From Crossiella cryophila (GTDB taxonomy: Bacteria > Actinomycetota > Actinomycetes > Mycobacteriales > Pseudonocardiaceae), in NCBI RefSeq assembly GCF_014204915.1, contig NZ_JACHMH010000001.1, positions 6,163,501 through 6,227,500 of the forward strand: a stretch of 64,000 nt of DNA. Direction: 5' to 3'. Within the stretch, counting starts at the first letter, position 1; every line of letters begins with the position of its first letter. A model generated the notes under the pieces. The model did no database searches. It was not told the DNA's origin and was given only the letters and a program-made list of their open reading frames with translations. The translations under genes and the position numbers were made by a program. Positions 16,695 to 24,715 of the stretch are shown here, piece by piece.

Positions 16695-18815
16695 ATGGCG
16701 AGGTCAGAGCCGGACCGGGTGCACAACGAGATCACCACGAAGACCGCGTCCCAGGTGACGCAGATCGGGGTGGTGCACGGTGGCCAGCACATCCACCTGA
16801 CGGTCGGCGCGCCTGCCGACCCGCTGGTGGCGGCCGCCGAGGACCTGGCCCGTGCGGTGCGGGCCCAGTGGCGGGCGGAGGAAGAGCGGCTGCGGATCTC
16901 GGTGCCGTTTCCGCTGCCGGTCCGGTGGCGGCGCGCGGATGAGGTGCCGGCCGACCACTGGGCCACCATCCGCTGTCTGCCTGCCGGGGCCGCCGCCGAG
17001 CCGTTGGCCCTGGACGGCGGGCTGGACAAGGTCGTGGAGGTCTACCAGCGGGTGCCGTCCGGGCGGCTGGTGGTGCTGGGCAAACCTGGGTCCGGCAAGA
17101 CAATCCTGACCCTGCGGTTCGTGCTGGATCTGCTGGCGGAGCGCACCGGCGCCGAGGCCGTGCCGGTCATCTTCAGTCTGGCCGCCTGGGATCCGACCGC
17201 GATCACGCTGGAGAGCTGGCTGGTCAGCCGGTTGCGCAACGACTACCCGGTACTGGCCGCCGGGCGGTCCGCGGCCGTCGAGCTGGTCAGGGACCGCCGG
17301 GTGCTGCCGGTGCTGGACGGGTTCGACGAGATCGCGCACGGTCTGCACGCCACCGCGCTGGCCGAGCTGAACGCCACCGCGATGCCGCTGCTGCTCACCG
17401 GCCGCACCGAGCAGTACGTGGCGGCGGTGGCCAATGCCCGGGTGCTCTCCGCCGCGGCCGTGGTCGAGCTGGCCGATCTGACCCCGGCGGATCTGACCGA
17501 CTACCTGTCACGCATCGCTCGTGCGGACGGCGGATGGGCTGCGGTCCTGCACGAATTGCACGACAGCCCCCGGAGCGCGGCGGGAACGGAGCTGGCCGCG
17601 GTGCTGAGCACCCCGTTGATGGTCGCGATGGCCCGGGGTGTCTACAGCGACGTGCCCGGCAAGGACCCGGCCGAACTGCTGGACCGTGGCCGGTTCGGTT
17701 CCCGCGCGGCCATCGAGACCTACCTCATCGGCGCGTTCACCACCGCCGCCTACCAGCGTCCGCCGGAGCCCGGCCACCGGCGCTGGGACCCTGAGCTGGC
17801 CGAACGCTGGCTGGGTTATCTCGCCTGGCACCTGAACCGGCTTGGCAAACCCGACCTCCAGTGGTGGCAACTCGGCGGCAGCCTGCGCCGCTGGATCCGG
17901 GTACTGGTGGTCGGGCTGGTGTCCGGTCTGGCGACCGGGCTGATGGTGGCGGTCGTGGACACCCTGGGGTCCGGGAGCGTGCGCGGGCTGGCCAACGGGC
18001 TGTTGCAGGGTCTGTTGACCGGGACAGCCTTCAGTGTCGTGCACTGGGGAGTGCTGTGGCTCGCCCCCGGCGCGCTGGAACCGGCCAGGGTGCGGATGCG
18101 ACTGCGTGGGGCGGCCGGTCTGCCGCGTGTGCAGCTCTGCCGGCGCGTGCGGTGGGCACTGGTGCTCGGGCTGCTCTTCGGTGTGGCGTCCGCCTGCGTG
18201 CGTCAGATCCAGACCGCGCTGGTCCTGGGCACTTTCGAGCCGTTCGGTGTCCTGATCGTGGACGCGATCGTCTATGTGCCGCTGTACGGGCTCGCCGCCG
18301 CGGCCACCGCCCTGGTCACGGCCTGGCTGGAAACCCCGCTGGATACCAAGGCCGCCCTCAGCCCGACCTCCCTGCTCCGGACCAGCCGGGAGCACGAGAC
18401 CATCCGGCTGCTCGTCGTGGTCCCGGTGTTCCTGCTGGTGATGGGGTTCGGCACCGGAGCTCTCGTCGCACTCATCCGGGCACCCGCGGCCGAGTTCGGG
18501 ATCGGCGTCCTCTGGAACCTGCCCTTCGCGCTGGCGGTGGGCACCAGCACCGGTCTCAGCGCGGCGTTCGGCTATGTGCTCAGTGCGACCGCCTGGGGTC
18601 AGTGGCTGGCGCTGTCCCGGGTGTGGCTGCCGCTGACCGGCAGGCTGCCCTGGTCGTTGCCCGCCTTCCTGGCCGACGCGCGTCAGCGGGGTGTGCTGCG
18701 GCAGGCGGGGTCGGCCTACCAGTTCCGTCATGCCCGCTGCCAGGACCACCTCGCCCATGCCTACCAGGCACGACGGCAGGAAGTGCCACTCGGTGGCGAG
18801 GTGGACCGGGCCTGA
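16695..18815 (+). CDS. NACHT-domain ATPase with C-terminal membrane helices
   Basis: 706 residues from ATG 16695, which has GGGGGAA upstream. The N-terminus NEITTKTASQVTQIGVVHGG resembles the 'N.isG.v.g.vvQag.i.Gg' leader of actinobacterial NACHT proteins. Walker A GKPGSGKT is at 129-136, Walker B is in VLPVLDGFDEI, and LLLTGRTEQY follows as sensor region. From about residue 400 there are several hydrophobic segments, and a short soluble tail ends the protein. STAND NTPases act as switches that oligomerise after sensing a trigger; membrane-tethered forms in actinomycetes may act in phage defence or signalling. The trigger and effector are unknown. Confidence 0.8.
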   Translation: MARSEPDRVHNEITTKTASQVTQIGVVHGGQHIHLTVGAPADPLVAAAEDLARAVRAQWRAEEERLRISVPFPLPVRWRRADEVPADHWATIRCLPAGAAAEPLALDGGLDKVVEVYQRVPSGRLVVLGKPGSGKTILTLRFVLDLLAERTGAEAVPVIFSLAAWDPTAITLESWLVSRLRNDYPVLAAGRSAAVELVRDRRVLPVLDGFDEIAHGLHATALAELNATAMPLLLTGRTEQYVAAVANARVLSAAAVVELADLTPADLTDYLSRIARADGGWAAVLHELHDSPRSAAGTELAAVLSTPLMVAMARGVYSDVPGKDPAELLDRGRFGSRAAIETYLIGAFTTAAYQRPPEPGHRRWDPELAERWLGYLAWHLNRLGKPDLQWWQLGGSLRRWIRVLVVGLVSGLATGLMVAVVDTLGSGSVRGLANGLLQGLLTGTAFSVVHWGVLWLAPGALEPARVRMRLRGAAGLPRVQLCRRVRWALVLGLLFGVASACVRQIQTALVLGTFEPFGVLIVDAIVYVPLYGLAAAATALVTAWLETPLDTKAALSPTSLLRTSREHETIRLLVVVPVFLLVMGFGTGALVALIRAPAAEFGIGVLWNLPFALAVGTSTGLSAAFGYVLSATAWGQWLALSRVWLPLTGRLPWSLPAFLADARQRGVLRQAGSAYQFRHARCQDHLAHAYQARRQEVPLGGEVDRA

Positions 18816-18822
18816 CGGCGAG

Positions 18823-19968
18823 TCACTTGGCCATGAGTTGGTCCAATTGGCGTTCGGCGCGTTCGGCGCGGGCCAGGGTTTGGGCGCGGGCCTCGTCCAG
18901 GGCAGCCAGGCGTTCCTCGGCGGTGGTGCGGGCGGATTCGACCGCGGCGGCCAGGTCCCTGGTGTGGGTTTCGCGCAGGGCGCGGAGTTCGGCTCGGGTG
19001 TGGTCGAGTTCCTCGCGGGCGTCCTTGGCGGACTGGTCGGCGCGGTCGGCTCGGGTGATGGCCTCGGTGCGGGCCTGCTCGGCCTTGGTGATCTGGATCT
19101 GGGCGGTGCGTTCGGCGTGCTGGGTGGCGGTGGCGGCTTCCTGTTTGATCTGGGCGATGGTGTTGGTGGCCTCGCGCTGGGCGCGTTCCACCGCGGCCGC
19201 GGCATCGCGTTGTACCTGGTCGATGGAGGCGGCGGCGTCGCGCTGGGCTTGTTCGACGTCCTTGGCGGCCTGGCGGCGGGCCTGTTCGGCCTGGGCCACC
19301 GATTCCTCGCGGGCGCGCTCGATCTCCGCGGCGGTGTCCCGGCGGATGCCCTGGATGAGGACCTCGGCCTCGTTGCGGGCGGCGAGGACTTCTTCGGTGG
19401 CCTGACGGGTGGCGGTCTGGGCCTGCGCCTCGGCGTGGTCGCGGGCGGCCAGGGCGGTGATCGCCTCCTGCTCGGCGGACTCGGCGGCACCGGCCGCGTC
19501 ATCGGCGGCGGCTTCGGCCTGGGCGCGGGCGGCCTCGGCTTCGCGGCGGGCAGAGTCGGCGGCGAGCGCGGTGGACTCGGCCTCGGCGATCCGGCGGGCG
19601 GCGTCGGCCTGGACCGCCTGCATCTGAGCCTCGGCGGCGCTGGGGTCGGCCAGGGTGGACAGTTCGGTGACCGCGGAGTTGAGGGTCTGGTTGAGCTGGC
19701 CGGCCAGGGTGCGGAACTGGGTCAGAAGCTCGTCAGCGCGTAGCCGGGCCGCGGTAACGGGTCCAGCCTGTTTCGTCACGGTGACGATGGATTCCGCAGC
19801 TTCTTCGCCCTGTTGCTGGCGTTGACGTTCTCGCCAGGCCCGCCAGCGGGTGTGTTCGGGCAGGTCGCAGTACTCCGAGGGGCGTCCTGGGCCGCCGGTG
19901 CGGGCGATCGGGCGGCTACAGCCCGGGTAGTTGCATATTCCGGCCTCACGGGTCACTTCGACGTTCAC
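18823..19968 (-). CDS. zinc-binding coiled-coil protein (KfrA-like)
   Basis: 381 residues from GTG 19968. Near the N-terminus CNYPGC...YCDLPEH supplies three Cys and one His in a zinc-ribbon-like arrangement, followed by a basic RWRAWRERQRQQQ stretch. From about residue 60 to the end the sequence is an almost unbroken Ala/Glu/Arg/Gln heptad pattern, a long coiled coil. This resembles KfrA-type DNA-binding/segregation proteins and the actinobacterial coiled-coil proteins of mobile elements. It converges on the NACHT gene with a 7-base gap. Its promoter side carries a 51-bp inverted repeat. Role unproven. Confidence 0.65.
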   Translation of the reverse strand: MNVEVTREAGICNYPGCSRPIARTGGPGRPSEYCDLPEHTRWRAWRERQRQQQGEEAAESIVTVTKQAGPVTAARLRADELLTQFRTLAGQLNQTLNSAVTELSTLADPSAAEAQMQAVQADAARRIAEAESTALAADSARREAEAARAQAEAAADDAAGAAESAEQEAITALAARDHAEAQAQTATRQATEEVLAARNEAEVLIQGIRRDTAAEIERAREESVAQAEQARRQAAKDVEQAQRDAAASIDQVQRDAAAAVERAQREATNTIAQIKQEAATATQHAERTAQIQITKAEQARTEAITRADRADQSAKDAREELDHTRAELRALRETHTRDLAAAVESARTTAEERLAALDEARAQTLARAERAERQLDQLMAK

Positions 19969-20056
19969 CGGGGAATCGTAGCGTTGTTTACGTCGCGAGC
20001 ACACGTAACGACACGAAACGAAACCGGATGTCGGGGATTTGGGCGATGCAGACGAA

Positions 20057-20107
20057 AGCCCTGGTTGACCTCCGATAAGTGAACATTATCGGAGGTCAAC
20101 CAGGGCT
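20057..20107. repeat. perfect 22-bp inverted repeat (hairpin), 7-base loop
   Basis: The left arm 20057-20078 begins AGCCCTGGTTGACCTCCGAT and the right arm 20086-20107 is its exact complement; the loop is GTGAACA. It lies 58 bases beyond the stop of the DrrB-like gene and about 90 bases before the start of the coiled-coil gene. It may be a strong terminator for the exporter operon, or a binding site for a palindrome-reading protein. No U tract follows. Confidence 0.8.
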
Positions 20108-20165
20108 GGGTTGAGCTGGTCGGTCAGGTTGACTTTGGTTTGCGTTGCGTTGGTGCGACTAAACG

Positions 20166-20945
20166 TTATTGTGACGTATCAGCGTTGTAGCGACGGAGCG
20201 CGCAGAAGTAGCCGATGGCGGTCAGGAGTAGGCACCAGCCGATGGCGAAGATCCAGCTGGTGCCGATCGGCGTGCCGGTCAGCAGGCCGCGCAGGGTGTC
20301 GATGATCGGGGTGAACGGCTGGTACTGGGCGACCAGCGCCACCCCGTCGGACATGGCCGCGGTCGGGATGAACGCACTGCTGAGGAACGGCAGGAACTGG
20401 AGCGGGAAGGCCGCGGTGTTGGCGCCGCCCACGGTCTTGGTGGCCAGGCCGATGGCCACCGCGAGCCAGGTGAAGGCGATGATCACCAGGGACACCAGGC
20501 CGAGCACGGCCAGCCACTCCCCCACGCCCGCGGTCGGCCGGAAGCCCATCAGCACGGCCAGCACGATGATTAGGGCGACGCTGACCAGGGTGCGGATCAG
20601 GCTGCCCAGCACCTGGCCGCTGAGCACCGAGCCGCGACTGATCGACATGGTGCGGAAGCGGGCGATGATGCCCTCCTGCATGTCCATGCACACCTTGATC
20701 GCCACCGCACTGCCGCTGGCGCTGCCGATGGCCATCACGATGATGCCCGGCGTCAGGTAGTCCAGGTAGTTGCCGGTGCGGGCGACCGGGGACATCGCGT
20801 TGCCGAAGACGAAGACGAACAACAGCATCATCAGCAGCGGCATCATGATCGAGCTGACCGTCATCAGCGGGTAGCGCTGGGCGTGCCGGAGATCGCGGCG
20901 CAGCATGGTGATCGAGTCGCGCGCGGCGTAGGTCAGGGTGCTCAT
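20166..20945 (-). CDS. DrrB-type ABC exporter permease
   Basis: 259 residues with six hydrophobic segments, a simple ABC-2 permease. It starts MSTLTYAARDSITMLRRDLRH and has MQEGIIARFRTMSISRGSVL, a loop typical of daunorubicin-resistance DrrB proteins. It pairs with the overlapping ATPase gene (4-base overlap at 20942) to export a hydrophobic drug or lipid. The strong hairpin at 20057-20107 follows in the right position to end the transcript. Confidence 0.87.
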   Translation of the reverse strand: MSTLTYAARDSITMLRRDLRHAQRYPLMTVSSIMMPLLMMLLFVFVFGNAMSPVARTGNYLDYLTPGIIVMAIGSASGSAVAIKVCMDMQEGIIARFRTMSISRGSVLSGQVLGSLIRTLVSVALIIVLAVLMGFRPTAGVGEWLAVLGLVSLVIIAFTWLAVAIGLATKTVGGANTAAFPLQFLPFLSSAFIPTAAMSDGVALVAQYQPFTPIIDTLRGLLTGTPIGTSWIFAIGWCLLLTAIGYFCALRRYNADTSQ

Positions 20946-21907
20946 CGGGCCAGTTCCTTGTCAGCCTCGGCCGGGTGGCCGGTGAGGGCGAAGAAGACGT
21001 CGTCCAGGTCGGGGGTGTGCACGGTGAGCCGGTCGACCTCGATCGAGTGGCCGTCCAGGCGGTCCAGCACCGCGCGCAGCTCGGTCACGCTGCCGTCGCT
21101 GGGGATCTGCAGGGTGCGTTCGTCCGGATCGCCGCTGCCGGCCGGGAAGATCCGCGCGGCCGCGGCCAGCTCCTCGCTGGTGGGGAACTGGAGCCGGACG
21201 AAGCCACCGGGGATGCGGCGTTTCAGCTCGTCCGCGGTGCCCTCGGCGACCAGCCTGCCGTGGTCGAGCACGCCGATCCGGTCAGCGAGCTGGTCGGCCT
21301 CGTCCAGGTACTGGGTGGTCAGCAGCAGGGTCACGCCCTGGTCGGCGACCAGGTCCCTGATGATCTGCCACATGGTGTGCCTGCTGCGCGGGTCCAGGCC
21401 GGTGGTGGGCTCGTCGAGGAAGATCACCCGTGGTGAGCCGACCAGGGTCATGGCCAGGTCCAGGCGCCTGCGCATACCGCCGGAGTAGCCCGCCGCGATC
21501 TTGTCCCCGGCCTTGACCAGGTCGAACAGCTCCAGCAACGCGGCGGCGCGGCAACGGCCCGCGGCCGGGGCGAGGTGGTTGAGGTCGGCCATGAGCTGGA
21601 GGTTCTCCCGGCCGGTGAGCAGGTTGTCCACCGCGGAGAACTGTCCGGTGACGCCGATCGCGGTGCGCACCTTGGCCGCCTCGGTGACCACGTCGTGCCC
21701 GGCCACCCGCAGCCTCCCGCCGTCCGGGCTGATCAGGGTGGACAGGATGCGGACCGCGGTGGTCTTGCCTGCCCCGTTCGGGCCGAGCAGGGCGTAGATG
21801 GTGCCCTCGGCGACGTCGAGGTCCAGGCCGTCGAGCACGAGGTGGTCGCCGTAGGACTTGCGCAGACCGGTGGCGGTGATCGCCGACCGGCCGGTCGGGA
21901 TGCTCAT
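20942..21907 (-). CDS. DrrA-type ABC exporter ATPase
   Basis: 321 residues. Walker A GPNGAGKTT near 43-51, signature YSGGMRRRLDLA and Walker B VIFLDEPTTGLDPRSR are all canonical, followed by LLLTTQYLDEADQLADR. The roughly 100-residue C-terminal extension ending TGHPAEADKELAR is typical of DrrA. It powers the DrrB-like partner for efflux of drugs such as anthracyclines. An EXLDI protein gene lies 153 bp upstream in the same direction and may report on or control the system. Confidence 0.88.
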   Translation of the reverse strand: MSIPTGRSAITATGLRKSYGDHLVLDGLDLDVAEGTIYALLGPNGAGKTTAVRILSTLISPDGGRLRVAGHDVVTEAAKVRTAIGVTGQFSAVDNLLTGRENLQLMADLNHLAPAAGRCRAAALLELFDLVKAGDKIAAGYSGGMRRRLDLAMTLVGSPRVIFLDEPTTGLDPRSRHTMWQIIRDLVADQGVTLLLTTQYLDEADQLADRIGVLDHGRLVAEGTADELKRRIPGGFVRLQFPTSEELAAAARIFPAGSGDPDERTLQIPSDGSVTELRAVLDRLDGHSIEVDRLTVHTPDLDDVFFALTGHPAEADKELAR

Positions 21908-22060
21908 GATGAACCCATTTCGTTTCCGTTTGCGAATGTCGATGGGTGCGCTGAACCGGCGTCGCCAGTGCGGACACGGCGAACTCAGGGCAGCGCGAAG
22001 AAACCTGGTTTATCGGCCGTGCTCACGGCCGGGTGCGAAAACCGCCGGTGCGACAGCGGA

Positions 22061-22636
22061 TCAGATGTCGAGGTCCTCGACCGGCGGGTGCTCGGCGGCG
22101 CGGGCGATCAGCTTGTACAGCTCCGCCGGGATCTTCTCCCGCAGCTGCTCCACGGTCTCGACCACCTCGAGGGTGGCCTCACCCTCGGCGAAACCCCAGG
22201 TCTGGTCGCCGAGGCCGAGGAAGCTGGTCCAGCTCTGGTTCTGGCCCATGCCGATCAGGCCGCGCCAGCCGCCCGCGGTCGAACTCGCCCCGGCCGGGTC
22301 GGCCGGCGTCCAGTTCGAGGTCCAGTCCGGCGAGCGGTCCACGTGCAGCGCGAACTTGCCGGTGCGGGAGCGGTAGACGCGGTAGACCTCCATCCGCTGA
22401 TCGGAGGCCGCACCCCACTCCCCGAGCAGCACCCCGGAGAAGCGCACCTTGCGGCCGACCCCGGGTCCGACCTTGACCACGATCTCGTCGAAGCCCGCGG
22501 CCCGGCCCTCTTCGATGTCTACGTACCGCCGCAGGGCGGCCACGATCGCGGCGGACAGACTGCCCCCGGCGAGTGCCTGCGCTCGCTGGAACAGCTCCAG
22601 ATCCTCACCGGACACGTAGATCGTCTTGTTCGGCAC
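22061..22636 (-). CDS. EXLDI-family protein with RHH-like N-terminus
   Basis: 191 residues, GTG start. The C-terminus VEDLDI carries the E-x-L-D-I signature of the EXLDI family. The N-terminus (PNKTIYVSGEDLELFQRAQ then SAAIVAALRRYVD) has the strand-helix-helix pattern of ribbon-helix-helix proteins. The middle holds aromatic-rich segments of unknown fold. It precedes the DrrAB genes on the same strand, a natural partnership for an autoregulated sensor. A TACGTA-containing dyad lies in its promoter. Biochemical function of the family is not known to me. Confidence 0.72.
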   Translation of the reverse strand: MPNKTIYVSGEDLELFQRAQALAGGSLSAAIVAALRRYVDIEEGRAAGFDEIVVKVGPGVGRKVRFSGVLLGEWGAASDQRMEVYRVYRSRTGKFALHVDRSPDWTSNWTPADPAGASSTAGGWRGLIGMGQNQSWTSFLGLGDQTWGFAEGEATLEVVETVEQLREKIPAELYKLIARAAEHPPVEDLDI

Positions 22637-22667
22637 GACTGCATCCTAGCCCCCATCCCCTGGCTTG

Positions 22668-22689
22668 CTATACGTATGAGTGTACGTAG
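22668..22689. promoter_or_regulatory. TACGTA dyad, probable EXLDI operator
   Basis: CTATACGTATGAGTGTACGTAG has two TACGTA half-sites in inverted arrangement, 32 bp before the EXLDI start. RHH repressors bind such short repeated palindromes, so autoregulation is a reasonable inference. Confidence 0.45.
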
Positions 22690-22756
22690 ATGGCGTGGAC
22701 AGCGCAATGCTCGCGTTGTCCACGCCATTCATGCAGGTGAGTGGGTTGGGAGTGGA

Positions 22757-23707
22757 TCAGGCGAAGGCGTTCACGCCGGTGAGTTCGGCGGAGAGCGTCC
22801 ACAGCCGGGCGGCCTGGACCGGGTCGATCGCGTAGTCGCGCACGCCCACCCGGGTGCCGTCGGCCGGGGCGGGTCCGGCGATCTCGCAGTCCTCCAGGTA
22901 GACCCCGCCGAGGCCGTCCAGCCGGGGCGCGGTCGCGGCCCAGACCTGGGTGGCCGCACCCTGCTCGATGGTCTTGACCGCGCCGATGAAGTTGCCGTCC
23001 TCGTCGGTGGCCGGGTGCGCGCGCAGCTCATCCCGGCTGAGGTGGCGGATCAGCGGGGTCTGGATCAGGCCGGGGTGCAGGGCGAAGGCGCGGATGCCGC
23101 GGTCCTTGGCCAGGGCGTCCAGGTGGATCGCCAGCAGCGAATTCGCGGTTTTGGACTGGCCGTAGGCGGCCCACTTCTCGTAGCCCTGCTCGAAGTGCGG
23201 GTCGTGCCAGCGGATGCCGCTGTAGAAGTGGCCGCGGGAGGAGACCGAGACGATCCGCGCGCCCGGCCGCACCGCCGGCCAGAGCCGGTTGATCAGGGCG
23301 AAGTGGCCGAGGTGGTTGGTGGCGAACATGGTCTCCCAGCCGGGGCCGACCGTGGTCTGCGGTGCGGCCATCAGGCCGGCGTTGGTGATCACGATGTCCA
23401 GGCCGCGGCCGGTGGCCAGGAAGCGCTCGGCGAAGGCGCGCACGCTGTCGAGGTCGGCGAGATCGACCTCACCGACCTCGACAGCGGGGATCCCGGCCAG
23501 CGCCGCCCTGGCGGTGTCCGGACGGCGGGCCGGGACCAGCACCTGGGCGCCGGCCGCGGTCAGGGCCCTGGTGGTTTCCAGTCCGATGCCCGAGTAGCCG
23601 CCGGTGACCAGGGCGAACTTGCCGGAGAGATCGATACCGGCGAGGACTTCGGTGGCCGTGCTGGTCGCGTCGAACCCCGAGCCGATCTTGTGCTGGGCGG
23701 TGGTCAT
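22757..23707 (-). CDS. short-chain dehydrogenase/reductase (retinol dehydrogenase-like)
   Basis: 316 residues. TGGYSGIG (35-42) binds NAD(P), NAG follows in VITNAGLM, and the catalytic Tyr-Lys pair is in YGQSK with Ser in SVSSRG. Size and ALHPGLIQTPLIRHL match the WWOX/retinol dehydrogenase-like SDR group, often annotated as light-dependent protochlorophyllide reductase-like. Cytosolic, reduces or oxidises an unknown carbonyl/alcohol. It starts directly behind a 19-bp-spacer MerR-type promoter and should be leaderless. The hydrolase gene upstream is separated by that promoter. Confidence 0.87.
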   Translation of the reverse strand: MTTAQHKIGSGFDATSTATEVLAGIDLSGKFALVTGGYSGIGLETTRALTAAGAQVLVPARRPDTARAALAGIPAVEVGEVDLADLDSVRAFAERFLATGRGLDIVITNAGLMAAPQTTVGPGWETMFATNHLGHFALINRLWPAVRPGARIVSVSSRGHFYSGIRWHDPHFEQGYEKWAAYGQSKTANSLLAIHLDALAKDRGIRAFALHPGLIQTPLIRHLSRDELRAHPATDEDGNFIGAVKTIEQGAATQVWAATAPRLDGLGGVYLEDCEIAGPAPADGTRVGVRDYAIDPVQAARLWTLSAELTGVNAFA

Positions 23708-23713
23708 GACTCG

Positions 23714-23744
23714 ACGCTAGGGGCTGGAGCACGCTCCAGCGCAA
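23714..23744 (-). promoter_or_regulatory. MerR-type promoter of the SDR gene
   Basis: On the minus strand TTGCGC (23739-23744), a 19-bp spacer and TAGCGT (23714-23719), 6 bases before the ATG. The dyad GCTGGAGC-GT-GCTCCAGC fills the spacer. This is the standard architecture for activation by a MerR-family regulator; the only MerR gene seen is far away at 59450. Confidence 0.65.
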
Positions 23745-23751
23745 GCCCGGC

Positions 23752-24630
23752 TCAGCCGGCGGCGAGCTTGTCCAGGAACTCCGCGATCAGGGTGGCGATC
23801 TCCTGGAGGTGCTCCTCCAGGGCGAAGTGGCCGGTCTCGAACAGGTGGAACTGGGCCTCGGGCAGGTCGCGCAGGTAGGCGCGGGCGCCTGCCTCGGTGA
23901 AGAACGGGTCGTGGCGGCCCCAGGTGATCAGGGTGGGCGGGGTGTGCGTGCGCAGCCACTGCTGCCAGTCCGGGTAGCGGGTCAGGTTGTGGTGGTAGTC
24001 GAAGGTCAGTGCGAGCTGGACGCGCTGGTTGAGCGGGAGGTCGAGCAGGCGCAGGTCCAGCGCGGAGCTGTCCGGGTCGACCAGTTCCGGGTTCCGCACA
24101 CCGGTGAGGTACTGGAAGTCCAGGCCGGCCCTGGTGAGTTCGCGGCGAATGATCTCCTCCGCGCCGGGCTGGCCGGGGCGCAGGTCGAGGAGCTGCTGGA
24201 ACAGCTCGGAGATGCCCTCCTGGTAGGCGTTGCCGTTCTGCACGATCAGGCCGGTGACCCGCTCGGGGCGGGCCTGGGCCAGGCGGAAGCCGACCGGGGC
24301 GCCGTAGTCGAAGACGTAGAGGGCGTAGCTGCGCAGGTCGAGGACGTCGACGAAGCCGGTGATCACCTCGGCGAGGTGGTCGAAGGTGTAGCTGAACTCC
24401 GCCGGGTCGGGGGTGTCGCTGTGGCCGAAGCCGGGCAGGTCAGGGGCGATCAGGTGGTAGTCGCTGCCCAGGGACTCGAACAGGCGGCGGAACTGGTGCG
24501 AGCTGGTCGGGAAGCCGTGCAGCAGCAGCAAGGTCGGGGCGTCGGCCGGTCCGGCCTCGCGGTAGAAGATCCGCAGCCCGTCCACCTCGACGTGGCGGTG
24601 GGCGATCCGGGGCAGGGTCAGCGCGGTCAT
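23752..24630 (-). CDS. alpha/beta hydrolase of the epoxide hydrolase/haloalkane dehalogenase type
   Basis: 292 residues. Oxyanion segment LLLLHGFPTSSHQFR, nucleophile Asp108 in VFDYGAP (Asp instead of Ser), and His in TGHFALEEH near the C-terminus. Asp nucleophiles are used by epoxide hydrolases and haloalkane dehalogenases. The dehalogenase halide-binding Trp next to the nucleophile is replaced by Tyr, so epoxide hydrolase-like activity is more likely. The divergent CGNR gene shares an 85-bp region with three GCATTAG/CTAATG elements. Confidence 0.83.
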   Translation of the reverse strand: MTALTLPRIAHRHVEVDGLRIFYREAGPADAPTLLLLHGFPTSSHQFRRLFESLGSDYHLIAPDLPGFGHSDTPDPAEFSYTFDHLAEVITGFVDVLDLRSYALYVFDYGAPVGFRLAQARPERVTGLIVQNGNAYQEGISELFQQLLDLRPGQPGAEEIIRRELTRAGLDFQYLTGVRNPELVDPDSSALDLRLLDLPLNQRVQLALTFDYHHNLTRYPDWQQWLRTHTPPTLITWGRHDPFFTEAGARAYLRDLPEAQFHLFETGHFALEEHLQEIATLIAEFLDKLAAG

Positions 24631-24656
24631 GTCACATGCCTTTCAAGCGGTTGGAT

Positions 24657-24711
24657 GCATTAGTCATAGCCGGTCGAGACCTAATGGGTCAAGTGGGTGC
24701 GGTAGCATTAG
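24657..24711. promoter_or_regulatory. GCATTAG repeats between hydrolase and CGNR genes
   Basis: GCATTAG at 24657-24663, CTAATG (inverted) at 24681-24686 and GCATTAG again at 24705-24711. The last copy overlaps a TAGCAT -10 box placed 7 bases before the CGNR ATG. Probable shared operator; the CGNR protein is a candidate ligand. Confidence 0.45.
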
Positions 24712-24715
24712 GGGC

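Noticed and set aside
17508-19502. 664-codon minus-strand open frame across the NACHT and coiled-coil genes
   Set aside because: Pro/Arg/Gln/Gly-rich, no domain, fully antisense or out of frame to two recognisable proteins; a GC-rich shadow frame.
20057-20107. Attachment site or end of an integrated element
   Set aside because: No integrase, tRNA or matching second copy was seen.
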